64,000 nucleotides of DNA from assembly GCF_900114995.1 (NCBI RefSeq), contig NZ_FOUX01000002.1:930001-994000 (forward strand), read 5' to 3'. The translations under genes and the position numbers were made by a program. The notes beneath the pieces were generated by a model. The model saw only the letters and a program-made list of their open reading frames with translations, was not told where the DNA came from and made no database searches. Source of the stretch: Chitinophaga sp. YR627. Its GTDB lineage: Bacteria > Bacteroidota > Bacteroidia > Chitinophagales > Chitinophagaceae. This document shows, piece by piece, positions 36,076 to 45,081 of this stretch. Within the stretch, counting starts at the first letter, position 1. Every line of letters starts with the position of its first letter.

Positions 36076-37452
36076 ATGGAAAATGAAGTATTACTGGAAA
36101 AATTTGAGACGCTGGTCGCTGAGCAGAACTACCCGGAACTGAAAGTGTACCTGGATGACCAGCTTATCACAGACATCGCCGAGCTCATTCACGAGCTGCC
36201 GGAGCATGCTGACGTGATCATGAATCAGTTGTCCATAGGCCGTGCTTCTGCAGCATTCAGGATCCTGGAGTTTCATATACAGGAAGACGTGATCCGGGAA
36301 CTGCCCGCTGCAAAAGTCGCTGAGCTGCTGAATGAACTACCAGCGGATGACCGTACCGCCTTCCTGGGGGAATTACATAGCGACGTGGTAAAAGAGCTGA
36401 TCAAGCTCCTTGACCCGGAAGAACGTAAGATCACCCTTAGCCTGCTGGGCTATCCTGAAACCAGCGTGGGACGTATCATGACGCCTGAGTACATCGCTGT
36501 ACGGGAGGAATGGACCGTGAAACAGGTACTACGCTATATCAGGGAATACGGTAAAGACAGTGAGACCATCGACGTGATCTATGTGGTAGACGAAAAGGGA
36601 AAACTGATAGATGACTTCCGGATCAGGGAGTTTCTGCTGGTAGCACCCGATACCGTGGTGCATACCCTGATGGATGACCGCTTCGTCGCCTTACATGTCA
36701 GCGATGACCAGGAAGAAGCTATCCAGGTGTTCCGTATGGAAAACAGGGTCGCACTACCGGTCGTGGATGACACAGGCATCCTCCTGGGTATCATCACCAT
36801 CGATGACATCCTCTGGATCGCTAATGAAGAACATACAGAAGACATCCAGCGTATCGGTGGTACCGAGGCACTGGATGAACCATACCTGGATATTCCCCTC
36901 CTTAAGCTGATGAAAAAGAGGATCGGCTGGCTGGTTGTACTCTTTATCGGAGAAATGCTGACAGCGACCGCAATGAGCTTCTTTGAGGACGAAATAGCTA
37001 AGGCAGTGGTACTGGCCCTCTTTGTACCGCTGATCATCTCCAGTGGTGGTAATAGTGGTTCTCAGGCCTCCACCCTGATCATTCAGGCGATGGCGCTGGG
37101 TGAGATCAGTATTGCTGACTGGTGGAAGGTGATGCGCAGAGAGATCATCTCCGGCCTGTTGCTGGGCAGTGTGTTAGGGTTGATCGGATTTATCCGTATC
37201 CTGTTGTGGAATGCCTTCTTTCATACCTACGGCGATCATACTATACTGATCGGCTTAACAGTAGGTATTTCGTTGATCGGGGTCGTACTATGGGGAACGC
37301 TTTCAGGCTCTATGCTGCCATTGCTCCTGAAAAAGCTGGGGGCAGATCCGGCTACGTCATCAGCGCCCTTTGTGGCGACACTGGTAGACGTGACTGGTTT
37401 GCTGATCTATTTCTCAGTAGCTTATACGCTGTTGAAGGGAGTAATGCTCTGA
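36076..37452 (+). CDS. mgtE: magnesium transporter MgtE
   Basis: A 458-residue MgtE channel. The N-terminal superhelical domain (LIHELPEHADVIMNQL repeats) comes first. Two CBS domains follow (GRIMTPEYIAVREEWTVKQVL and LPVVDDTGILLGIITIDDIL, read in parts). The C-terminal five-helix pore domain contains SSGGNSGSQASTLIIQAMALGE and ends with PFVATLVDVTGLLIYF. The CBS pair gates the pore in response to cytoplasmic Mg2+. Length matches the family (about 450). Confidence 0.96.
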   Translation: MENEVLLEKFETLVAEQNYPELKVYLDDQLITDIAELIHELPEHADVIMNQLSIGRASAAFRILEFHIQEDVIRELPAAKVAELLNELPADDRTAFLGELHSDVVKELIKLLDPEERKITLSLLGYPETSVGRIMTPEYIAVREEWTVKQVLRYIREYGKDSETIDVIYVVDEKGKLIDDFRIREFLLVAPDTVVHTLMDDRFVALHVSDDQEEAIQVFRMENRVALPVVDDTGILLGIITIDDILWIANEEHTEDIQRIGGTEALDEPYLDIPLLKLMKKRIGWLVVLFIGEMLTATAMSFFEDEIAKAVVLALFVPLIISSGGNSGSQASTLIIQAMALGEISIADWWKVMRREIISGLLLGSVLGLIGFIRILLWNAFFHTYGDHTILIGLTVGISLIGVVLWGTLSGSMLPLLLKKLGADPATSSAPFVATLVDVTGLLIYFSVAYTLLKGVML

Positions 37453-37596
37453 TAAAAAACGCTCAGATACGCATCAAGTCCACCTCATGTCCGTAACAAC
37501 TTCATATACAATGGCTTGAAACGGTTGGTCATCGATATAGCAAACTCATAACAACCACGCTGACAATACTTTATAAAAGTGTCACAAAGTGACCGG

Positions 37597-37646
37597 ACCG
37601 GAATAGCAGGGCAGATATCAGACCTCCTTCCTATTCCGGTTTTTTT
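37597..37646. terminator. mgtE: terminator after mgtE
   Basis: ACCGGAATAG and CTATTCCGGT form a perfect 10-bp stem with a 24-nt loop, followed by seven T on the plus strand. It overlaps the end of the convergent phosphatase gene's downstream flank. Confidence 0.8.
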
Positions 37647-37649
37647 ATG

Positions 37650-38174
37650 TCAATAGTTCAGTCTTTTACAACGTACACTATCCTTATACTTTCTGACGAT
37701 AAACAGACTGCTGTAATCTTTTCCGGCAACAGAGTCAATCTTAGGCTTTGCCTTCAGCGAATGCATGATCGGCACCAGCGCGCGGTTATTCCCCACCACC
37801 AGCAGTTTCTTTCCCCAGTCTTTCTGACGGGTGATCTCATATAATAAACCCTCTCCGGAGGAATCAGCTACATAAGAAGCGGTGTCAAGACTCAGATACT
37901 GATACATAGAGTCCGCCATGTCCAGACTACCGGGATAACGGGTAAAGTAGATCTTCTGGATACCTGAGTCCTGCAGTAAGCGGTAAAGTGCACCTGCCTG
38001 CTGATGGCTTGTTTCAGCCAGCGCAGAATCCACTCCAGCCTGTTCAGCATGACGCACCAGGTAGAAAGTGCCGGTAAGAAAAGTGCTGTCTTCCGCAACC
38101 GGAATCGCTTGTTTTTCAGGTGGCGCCTGTTCACATGCCAGGCAGCTTAGTAATAGTATTATTACATATCTCAT
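37650..38174 (-). CDS. histidine phosphatase family lipoprotein
   Basis: A 174-residue protein with a lipoprotein signal (LLLSCLAC, Cys near residue 14). A phosphoglycerate-mutase-like core follows, with the catalytic motif LVRHAEQ (RHA instead of the common RHG, as in SixA-like members). The second His is expected later; VGNNRALVPIMHSL fits loosely but shows GNN where GH is usual, so catalytic competence is uncertain. It is predicted to be anchored in the periplasm. Confidence 0.75.
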   Translation of the reverse strand: MRYVIILLLSCLACEQAPPEKQAIPVAEDSTFLTGTFYLVRHAEQAGVDSALAETSHQQAGALYRLLQDSGIQKIYFTRYPGSLDMADSMYQYLSLDTASYVADSSGEGLLYEITRQKDWGKKLLVVGNNRALVPIMHSLKAKPKIDSVAGKDYSSLFIVRKYKDSVRCKRLNY

Positions 38175-38407
38175 AGGACCTCATGTTCGGTTAAAGGGGA
38201 CAAATTACGAATTTTCCAGGCAGGCATACAATTTGATGATGGTGAGTGGCCCAAAAAGTATAAGTAATAGTACCTAAAGAATATTCTGACGACTAAGAGC
38301 ATGAGGCTCATTTTGTTATTCTGGGCCATAATTCGCAATCTTTTATACGTTTTTCACATTTTTTATACAACTTGCACGCTTTATCCATGTAAACTGAAAA
38401 ACATTTT

Positions 38408-40243
38408 ATGTGCGGAATAGTCGCTTACATAGGCCAACGGGAAGCCTACCCAATCGTATTAAAAGGACTGAAAAGATTAGAATACCGCGGATATGACAGT
38501 GCAGGCGTAGCACTATTGAATGGAGAACTGAAAGTCTATAAGAAGAAAGGAAAAGTAGCAGAACTGGAAGACTTTCTCAGCGGGAAAGACACACACAGTC
38601 ATATAGCCATAGGACACACCAGATGGGCCACACATGGCGAACCCAGTGATCGTAACTCTCACCCTCATACTTCCGGCAATGGCAAACTCGCTATGATCCA
38701 CAACGGTATCATAGAAAACTATGCCCAGCTTAAACAGGAGCTGCTGAAGAAAGGCCATATCTTCAAAAGCGATACAGATACAGAAGTCCTGATCCACTTC
38801 ATAGAAGAGATACAGACGAGCAACCAATGCGGTCTGGAAGAAGCCCTGCGTATTGCCCTGAAAAGAGTCGTAGGCGCTTATGTGATCGTGATCGTTGACC
38901 AGGATAATCCGGATACCCTCATTGCTGCCCGTAAGGGTAGTCCACTGGTGATCGGTGTAGGTAAAGGAGAACACTTCCTTGCTTCCGACGCCTCCCCTAT
39001 CGTGGAGTACACCAAAGAAGTAGTGTATGTAAACGATTACGAAATTGCTATTATCAAAGCAGATGAACTGATCCTGAAGAATATTTCCAATGAACGGCAG
39101 ACGCCTTATATCCAGAAACTGGATATCGAACTGGCTGCCATTGAGAAAGGCGGATATGATCACTTCATGCTGAAAGAAATATTTGAACAGCCACAAACCA
39201 TCTTCGACAGCTTGCGTGGCCGTCTGGATGCGAAACGTGGTACACTGACACTGGGCGGTATCCGTGAGCATGCAGCTATGCTTAGTCAGGCAAAACGTAT
39301 CATCATCGTTGCCTGTGGCACCTCCTGGCACGCCGGACTGGTAGCTGAATACATGATCGAGGAATTATGCCGCATTCCTGTGGAAGTGGAATATGCTTCC
39401 GAATTCCGCTATCGCAATCCGGTAGTAGGAGAAGGTGATGTGATCATTGCCGTATCTCAGTCAGGTGAAACAGCCGATACCCTTGTCGCCATCGAAAGCG
39501 CAAAACAGAAAGGCGCGATCATACTCGGCGTTTGTAACGTGGTAGGTTCTTCTATCGCACGTATCTCCGATGCCGGCGCCTATACACATGCCGGTCCTGA
39601 GATAGGAGTTGCCAGCACCAAGGCATTCACCGCGCAACTGGCAGTACTGTGTATGATAGGTCTGAAAGTCGCACAGGAAAAAGGCAGCATTACACAGCAA
39701 CGCTTACAGCACCTGATCGATGAACTGGATGCTATTCCTGATAAAGTAGCAACCGTGCTGAAACTGAATGAGCAGATCAGACAGGTGGCAGATAAATACA
39801 AAGACGCACGCGACTTCCTGTACCTGGGCCGTGGTTATAATTTCCCGGTAGCACTGGAAGGCGCTTTAAAGCTGAAAGAGATCTCTTACATCCATGCAGA
39901 AGGTTATCCTGCTGCTGAAATGAAACACGGGCCGATTGCACTGGTTGATGAAAACCTGCCTGTTGTTTTTGTTGCTACACGAGACAGCTATTACGAGAAA
40001 GTAGTATCTAATATCCAGGAAATAAAGGCGCGTAAAGGGAAAGTGATCGCAGTCGTAACAGAAGGCGATCAGACGATCCGCGGTCTGGCAGATGATATCA
40101 TCGAAGTGCCTGCTGCTGATGAACTGGTAGCACCTATTGTATCCGTAATTCCAATGCAGCTGCTTGCATATCATATCGGTGTACTAAAAGGATTTGATGT
40201 GGATAAGCCAAGAAATCTGGCCAAATCAGTAACCGTAGAATAG
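38408..40243 (+). CDS. glmS: glutamine-fructose-6-phosphate aminotransferase
   Basis: A 611-residue GlmS that makes glucosamine 6-phosphate for peptidoglycan and LPS. The N-terminal Ntn glutaminase begins MCGIVAYIGQREA with Cys2 (the nucleophile after Met removal), then GHTRWATHGEP. Two SIS domains follow (ACGTSWHAGLVAEY, SQSGETADTL, GRGYNFPVALEGALKLKEIS), and the C-terminus ends DKPRNLAKSVTVE. The 230 bp upstream show no glmS ribozyme-like conserved core that I recognise. DUF4954 follows within about 20 bp. Confidence 0.97.
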   Translation: MCGIVAYIGQREAYPIVLKGLKRLEYRGYDSAGVALLNGELKVYKKKGKVAELEDFLSGKDTHSHIAIGHTRWATHGEPSDRNSHPHTSGNGKLAMIHNGIIENYAQLKQELLKKGHIFKSDTDTEVLIHFIEEIQTSNQCGLEEALRIALKRVVGAYVIVIVDQDNPDTLIAARKGSPLVIGVGKGEHFLASDASPIVEYTKEVVYVNDYEIAIIKADELILKNISNERQTPYIQKLDIELAAIEKGGYDHFMLKEIFEQPQTIFDSLRGRLDAKRGTLTLGGIREHAAMLSQAKRIIIVACGTSWHAGLVAEYMIEELCRIPVEVEYASEFRYRNPVVGEGDVIIAVSQSGETADTLVAIESAKQKGAIILGVCNVVGSSIARISDAGAYTHAGPEIGVASTKAFTAQLAVLCMIGLKVAQEKGSITQQRLQHLIDELDAIPDKVATVLKLNEQIRQVADKYKDARDFLYLGRGYNFPVALEGALKLKEISYIHAEGYPAAEMKHGPIALVDENLPVVFVATRDSYYEKVVSNIQEIKARKGKVIAVVTEGDQTIRGLADDIIEVPAADELVAPIVSVIPMQLLAYHIGVLKGFDVDKPRNLAKSVTVE

Positions 40244-40264
40244 TAAAACTTCAACTCTTTTTTG

Positions 40265-42481
40265 ATGAATGTAATACAGAAGAAGCCACTCACCGAGTTA
40301 GGCTACAATTTTGTAGCGGCTCCTTATTTGCCTGAAGGCAAAGACGAGTATTACCTGCGGAACAGTCAACTGGGTAAACAGCAAACCAACTACCGTAAAC
40401 TCACGGCGCTTGAGATTGAAATACTGGTGCGTAATGATAATACCTCAGATGACTGGAATAACATTTTTGTTGCCAACGAATTCAATCCGCAACTGGTAAA
40501 ACACTGCCACTTCTTTGGTGTGGTGCGTATCGGAAAACTGGAACCTTACTATCTTGAATTCCATAACCTGAGACTACCCGTTGGTCTGTATAACAGCACG
40601 ATCTCCTCCTGCGATTTCGGCGACAATGCAGTTATCCATAACGTCAACTATCTATCTCACTATATTATCGGCAACGAAGTGATCATCTGTAATGTCAATG
40701 AAATGACAACGACTGATCACGCCAAATTCGGTAACGGTATCGTGAAGGAAGGCGAGTCAGAATCACTGCGTATCTGGCTGGAACTCTGCAATGAAAACGG
40801 TGGCAGAAGCGTGATGCCTTTCGATGGTATGTTACCGGGTGATGCCTGGCTCTGGACACGCAATCGCGACGATGCAGCCCTGCAACAACAGTTCAAGGTA
40901 TTCACAGAAAATCAGTTTGATAAAAAACGCGGTTACTACGGTATGGTAGGCGACCGCAGTGTGATCAAGAACTGTAAGATCATCAAAGATGTGACGATCG
41001 GTACGGATGCTTATCTGAAAGGCGCCAATAAGATCAAGAATGTTACTATCAACAGTTCGGCAGAAGCCACCAGCCAGATCGGAGAAGGCTGCGAACTGGT
41101 AAATGGCATCGTTGGTTACGGCTGTCGTGTATTCTATGGTGTGAAAGCGGTACGTTTCGTGATGGCCTCTCATTCGCAGCTGAAATACGGCGCACGTCTG
41201 ATTAACTCCTACCTGGGCAACAATGCAACCATCTCCTGTTGTGAAGTACTGAATTCATTGATCTTTCCGGCACATGAGCAACACCATAACAACTCCTTCC
41301 TGTGTGCAGCACTGATCATGGGACAGAGTAATATGGCAGCCGGCGCTACAATAGGTTCCAATCATAACTCACGCGGCGCAGATGGCGAAGTCATCGCAGG
41401 ACGCGGCTTCTGGCCGGGACTCTGTGTGAGCCTCAAACATAACTCACGCTTTGCCAGCTTTATGCTGATCGCCAAAGGCACCTACATGTATGAAATGGAT
41501 GTGCCTTTCCCATTCAGTCTTGTACTGAATGACGAACAGCACAATACACTCCGGATCATGACAGGCTACTGGTTCATGCACAACATGTATGCACTGGCCC
41601 GTAACTCCTGGAAATATATCGACCGCGATAAACGTACAGATAAAACACAGCTGATAGAATACGATTACCTCGCGCCGGATAGTGTGGAAGAAATGATCCA
41701 CTCGATGGCACTGATGGAGATCGCTACCGGCCAGGCATGGTACCTGAAACATGAACATGATAACAGTTCGCTGTCTGTACATGACTTCCAGGAAAAAGGA
41801 AAAGACCTGTTGATGCATGATCCGGAAGAAGCAGGCAGATTAACGATCTATGCGTCCAATGTGGAAAACAGTTCGCGTAAAGTACAACTGCTGAAAGTAC
41901 ACCGTTCATATCCACTCTTCAGAGAACTGATCAACCTCTACGCCATAAGAAATATCTTCAGCTATATCGCACAGGATGAAACGCACAACTTCACAACACT
42001 GCGCGGTATTGTTGAAACAGCAGAACGGGGTCCATGGCATAATGTAGGCGGACAACTGATGAAAGAAGAAACACTGGCAGATCTGAAAAATCAGATACGC
42101 ACAGGTACTATCAAAGGCTGGTCTGAACTGCATGAAAACTATAAGACGATCGGCGCACATTATGCAACAGATAAACTGCAGCATGCGATTGCTTCCCTGT
42201 TATATATAGAAGAGAAGAAAGCCCGGGATTTCACACCTGCTTTCCTGAAAGATTGTCTGATGCAGTCCCTGCATATGCAGACTTACCTAACGGAAAATAT
42301 CTACCGCTCCCGCGCAAAAGATTACCAGAATCCATTCCGTCAGATGACTTATGAAAATGAAGCAGAGATGGAAGCCGTGGTCGGTAAACTGGATGATAAC
42401 AGTTTCATTCAGCAAACACTGGCAGATCTGGCGACTTATAAACAGCAGGTAGCAACACTGATAGAGCAATGGAAACTGTAA
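40265..42481 (+). CDS. DUF4954 left-handed beta-helix protein
   Basis: A 738-residue protein (from ATG 40265; a TTG one codon earlier is also in frame). Residues about 85-400 carry repeating isoleucine/valine hexapeptide-like turns (CDFGDNAVIHNVNYLSHYIIG, KNCKIIKDVTIGTDAYLKGAN) typical of left-handed beta-helices in sugar nucleotidyltransferases and acyltransferases. The C-terminal third is helical. It is annotated as DUF4954 in Bacteroidota. No nucleotidyl motif is seen. Position 21 bp after glmS suggests an operon and a role in amino-sugar nucleotide metabolism. Confidence 0.85.
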   Translation: MNVIQKKPLTELGYNFVAAPYLPEGKDEYYLRNSQLGKQQTNYRKLTALEIEILVRNDNTSDDWNNIFVANEFNPQLVKHCHFFGVVRIGKLEPYYLEFHNLRLPVGLYNSTISSCDFGDNAVIHNVNYLSHYIIGNEVIICNVNEMTTTDHAKFGNGIVKEGESESLRIWLELCNENGGRSVMPFDGMLPGDAWLWTRNRDDAALQQQFKVFTENQFDKKRGYYGMVGDRSVIKNCKIIKDVTIGTDAYLKGANKIKNVTINSSAEATSQIGEGCELVNGIVGYGCRVFYGVKAVRFVMASHSQLKYGARLINSYLGNNATISCCEVLNSLIFPAHEQHHNNSFLCAALIMGQSNMAAGATIGSNHNSRGADGEVIAGRGFWPGLCVSLKHNSRFASFMLIAKGTYMYEMDVPFPFSLVLNDEQHNTLRIMTGYWFMHNMYALARNSWKYIDRDKRTDKTQLIEYDYLAPDSVEEMIHSMALMEIATGQAWYLKHEHDNSSLSVHDFQEKGKDLLMHDPEEAGRLTIYASNVENSSRKVQLLKVHRSYPLFRELINLYAIRNIFSYIAQDETHNFTTLRGIVETAERGPWHNVGGQLMKEETLADLKNQIRTGTIKGWSELHENYKTIGAHYATDKLQHAIASLLYIEEKKARDFTPAFLKDCLMQSLHMQTYLTENIYRSRAKDYQNPFRQMTYENEAEMEAVVGKLDDNSFIQQTLADLATYKQQVATLIEQWKL

Positions 42482-42484
42482 GCC

Positions 42485-43543
42485 TTAATCGGTGATCAGG
42501 ATTTCGCTGAAGTCCTGGTTTTTAATGAATTTTTTGTCGGTCAACGTATTCAGAAACATATACAGCTGACGCTGTTCTTTCGGATTCAGGGGAATACCGT
42601 TCTTCACAAGAGGATCAATGGTATTCCCTTTTTCCTGCCCATGATCGTACATATCAAATACCTGGAAAATATCAAAGAAACGGCCATCGTGCATGTAGGG
42701 TGAACTAACAAGTACATTGCGCAGCGATGGCACCTTAAACTTCAGATAATCGGCTGTATTGTTGGTGATACGCATACGGCCTACATCGTTCATAGAAGGC
42801 AGATATGGCAGTCCGTTATTCCGCAGACTGTAATCAGTGAACAAAGGCGGTTTATGACAGCTGGCACATTTCTGCATGAACGTCCGGTACCCACCCTGCT
42901 CTTCTGCTGTGAAAGTCACGCCCGGCTCCCGGCGCATCACGCTATCATATTTTGATTCAAAGGAGAGCATGGTCGCCATAAATTGTGACAGTGCCTTAAA
43001 CATCCGCTCACTGGTCACCTCCTCAGAACCATAGGCTGCCTTAAAAAGCTTTTTATAGGTCTGATTTCCCTGCAAACGATCAATTAATGCCCTGAGATCC
43101 ATTCCCATCTCGTTCTCGTCTGTAATGGGCGTTAAAGGCTGAATATCGAGATGATTGACGCCTCCATCCCACATGAAGTCCTTTTGCCAGATCAGGTTGA
43201 ACAATGTAGGCACCGACCGGTTGCCCGTTCTGCCCAGTACCCCATGACTGAGGGCATGGTCATAGTGACCAAAACCGGCAAACTGCTGATGACAGAAACC
43301 ACAGGAAATAGAACTATCTACGGAGAGCTTGGGATCATAAAACAGGTGTCTGCCTAAGGCGATCCCTTCTTTTGTAAGCGGGTTGTTTTTGAAATTGTAG
43401 ACCGGCGGGGGCAGGCTGTCCGGTATTTTCAGCTGATAGTATTCCACCACCGGAGCGTGAGCCGTCAGTGCATCACGATCTTCTCCCATGAGCCAGTACC
43501 ACAGGCAGAAAGCACAAAGCAGATATATCACCTTCCGGGTCAT
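42485..43543 (-). CDS. di-heme cytochrome c peroxidase / MbnH-like
   Basis: A 352-residue periplasmic protein with an N-terminal hydrophobic segment (residues 4-19) and two c-type heme sites: Cys81-Gly-Phe-Cys84-His85 and Cys226-Ala-Ser-Cys229-His230. Other MauG/CcpA-family motifs are TPITDENEMG and SPYMHDGRFFDIFQVF. Adjacent MbnP points to the MbnH subclass, which oxidises a Trp of its partner. The gene follows mbnP by 6 bp and ends 3 bp from DUF4954, with no space for a terminator between them. Confidence 0.85.
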   Translation of the reverse strand: MTRKVIYLLCAFCLWYWLMGEDRDALTAHAPVVEYYQLKIPDSLPPPVYNFKNNPLTKEGIALGRHLFYDPKLSVDSSISCGFCHQQFAGFGHYDHALSHGVLGRTGNRSVPTLFNLIWQKDFMWDGGVNHLDIQPLTPITDENEMGMDLRALIDRLQGNQTYKKLFKAAYGSEEVTSERMFKALSQFMATMLSFESKYDSVMRREPGVTFTAEEQGGYRTFMQKCASCHKPPLFTDYSLRNNGLPYLPSMNDVGRMRITNNTADYLKFKVPSLRNVLVSSPYMHDGRFFDIFQVFDMYDHGQEKGNTIDPLVKNGIPLNPKEQRQLYMFLNTLTDKKFIKNQDFSEILITD

Positions 43544-43549
43544 GTGCCG

Positions 43550-44275
43550 TTACTGATTTACTATTTTCTTAACGGAAAACATATGCTGATAATTATCCGC
43601 GATCCTGTCCGCCGCTGTACCTGGCGCCATGAATCCGGCTAACTGTGTGAAAATGACTTTATAAGCACCATCAAACCAGGTAGCAACATCTGCCTCCAGT
43701 GATAAATGTGGTGTCTTTCCCTGACCTACAACCAAAGGTTCCGGCAGCGTCAGGGTAACCATGCGCTGTGTGACATGTGGTGCTCTATAGCCTCCTATGT
43801 GAAACTGTATCATGTGGTTAGGCAAACGGGAGGAAGGAGAATTACCTTCGAGTTTGGCCATAATATAGCCACTATTCCAGGTCCAGAACATCCCATACAT
43901 CGGATCAAGCGCGCCTGATTGTGGTCCGCTGAAATTCAATACACTATCTACGCCTATCATGAAATGCAGCTGCGTATAACGCCCCTTCGGACACTGCTGC
44001 AACACTAATTTTCTGGATGGAATACTATCTTCACTGACAAGAAAATATCCCTTCTCCGCAGCCACTGTCTTTCCGGTTGCATCAGAGAAAGAGAAATTAC
44101 TCAGGTAATATCTGAAAAGCGTGATATTGAAGGTATCGCCTGCAGTGTTGCTGTAAGTAGCTGTTTTGAGTTGCATCGGCAGCCCTCCTACTACGTGGTT
44201 GATATCCAGCTGCACCTGCTGTGCGGCTGTGCCCGTATAGGTAAACAGGAATATCAGAGATAACAGGCGCTTCAT
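43550..44275 (-). CDS. MbnP-family (metallo-mystery pair) protein
   Basis: A 241-residue secreted protein with a signal peptide (ends TGTAAQQ near residue 20). The MbnP core contains LFRYYLSNFSFSD, HFMIGVDSVLNFSG, and GMFWTWNSGYIMAKLEG with Trp131 and Trp133. This Trp-rich motif is the site where characterised MbnP carries a Trp-derived kynurenine that helps bind copper. Further on are MIQFHIGGY (His) and SLEADVATWFDG. It is co-transcribed with the di-heme peroxidase just downstream. Copper binding or copper acquisition is inferred. Confidence 0.85.
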   Translation of the reverse strand: MKRLLSLIFLFTYTGTAAQQVQLDINHVVGGLPMQLKTATYSNTAGDTFNITLFRYYLSNFSFSDATGKTVAAEKGYFLVSEDSIPSRKLVLQQCPKGRYTQLHFMIGVDSVLNFSGPQSGALDPMYGMFWTWNSGYIMAKLEGNSPSSRLPNHMIQFHIGGYRAPHVTQRMVTLTLPEPLVVGQGKTPHLSLEADVATWFDGAYKVIFTQLAGFMAPGTAADRIADNYQHMFSVKKIVNQ

Positions 44276-44337
44276 AATACCGAAAGTAAGTGATTTTTTT
44301 TACTAACTTGTCGTAGGACCTATTTAATAAACAGCTC

Positions 44338-44916
44338 ATGACACAGGACATACTCCAGCAATACCCTGACCACTATCAGTACATTGTTGATGCAACGAAC
44401 GCATCCGGATTTACGATGGCTTCTGACCCACTGACATGCTCCCTGCTCCGCAGCCTGGCGGCAGCGAAACCCTACGGCAGCTTTCTTGAACTTGGTACAG
44501 GTACCGGACTTTCTACCTCATGGATACTGGATGGTATGGATAAAGAAAGTACATTGATATCAGTTGATAATGCACAGGAATACCTGGATATCGCTATCCG
44601 TTTTCTGAACGATGACAGCAGAATAAAACTTGTCAATGCTGACGGAGGAGAATGGTTAAAGGAAAACAGACGCCGGAAATTTGACTTTATCTTCGCGGAT
44701 ACCTGGCACGGAAAATACCTCATGCTGGAAGAAACACTGGCCATGCTGAACAAAGGCGGCCTCTATATCATCGACGATATGCTGCCACAGCCTAACTGGC
44801 CGGAAGGACACCAGGAAAAAGCCACACAGCTGATAAAAGACCTGGAAGCAAGAGAAGATCTGGTACTGACAAAGCAGGTTTGGGCTTCGGGAATTATCAT
44901 TGGTGTTAAAAAATAA
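44338..44916 (+). CDS. O-methyltransferase-like SAM methyltransferase
   Basis: A 192-residue class I methyltransferase of the O-methyltransferase family 3/24 type. The SAM site is FLELGTGTGLSTSWI (near residue 58), with ISVDNAQEYLDIA, NADGGEWLKE and FDFIFADTWHGKYL following, then IIDDMLPQPNWPEG, where metal-binding Asp-Asp is plausible. The substrate is unknown. It begins 62 bp from the divergent MbnP gene and is followed by a promoter for the TlpA-like gene. Confidence 0.8.
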   Translation: MTQDILQQYPDHYQYIVDATNASGFTMASDPLTCSLLRSLAAAKPYGSFLELGTGTGLSTSWILDGMDKESTLISVDNAQEYLDIAIRFLNDDSRIKLVNADGGEWLKENRRRKFDFIFADTWHGKYLMLEETLAMLNKGGLYIIDDMLPQPNWPEGHQEKATQLIKDLEAREDLVLTKQVWASGIIIGVKK

Positions 44917-44929
44917 ATCTATACATTTG
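44900..44929 (+). promoter_or_regulatory. promoter of the TlpA-like gene
   Basis: TTG (44900-44902), a 19-bp spacer and TACATTTG (44922-44929) match the Bacteroidota consensus. A GTCTAC / GTAGAC inverted repeat (44934-44952) lies at the start of the roughly 150-nt leader. Confidence 0.6.
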
Positions 44930-45081
44930 CAATGTCTACAAAACAAGTAGACTTTTAAAACCGCCAACTAATACTCCCTCTTCTGGTAAAAAACCGATGT
45001 ATTTCACCACCAAATACAGGAATGTTTTCTGGGGCAGGAATCGTTGTATAAACCCAAGTTATAAACTGGCAAAACGAAATC

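Noticed and set aside
38175..38407. glmS ribozyme or riboswitch upstream of glmS
   Set aside because: The 230-bp leader shows no glmS ribozyme core that I can recognise, and the class is mainly known from Firmicutes.
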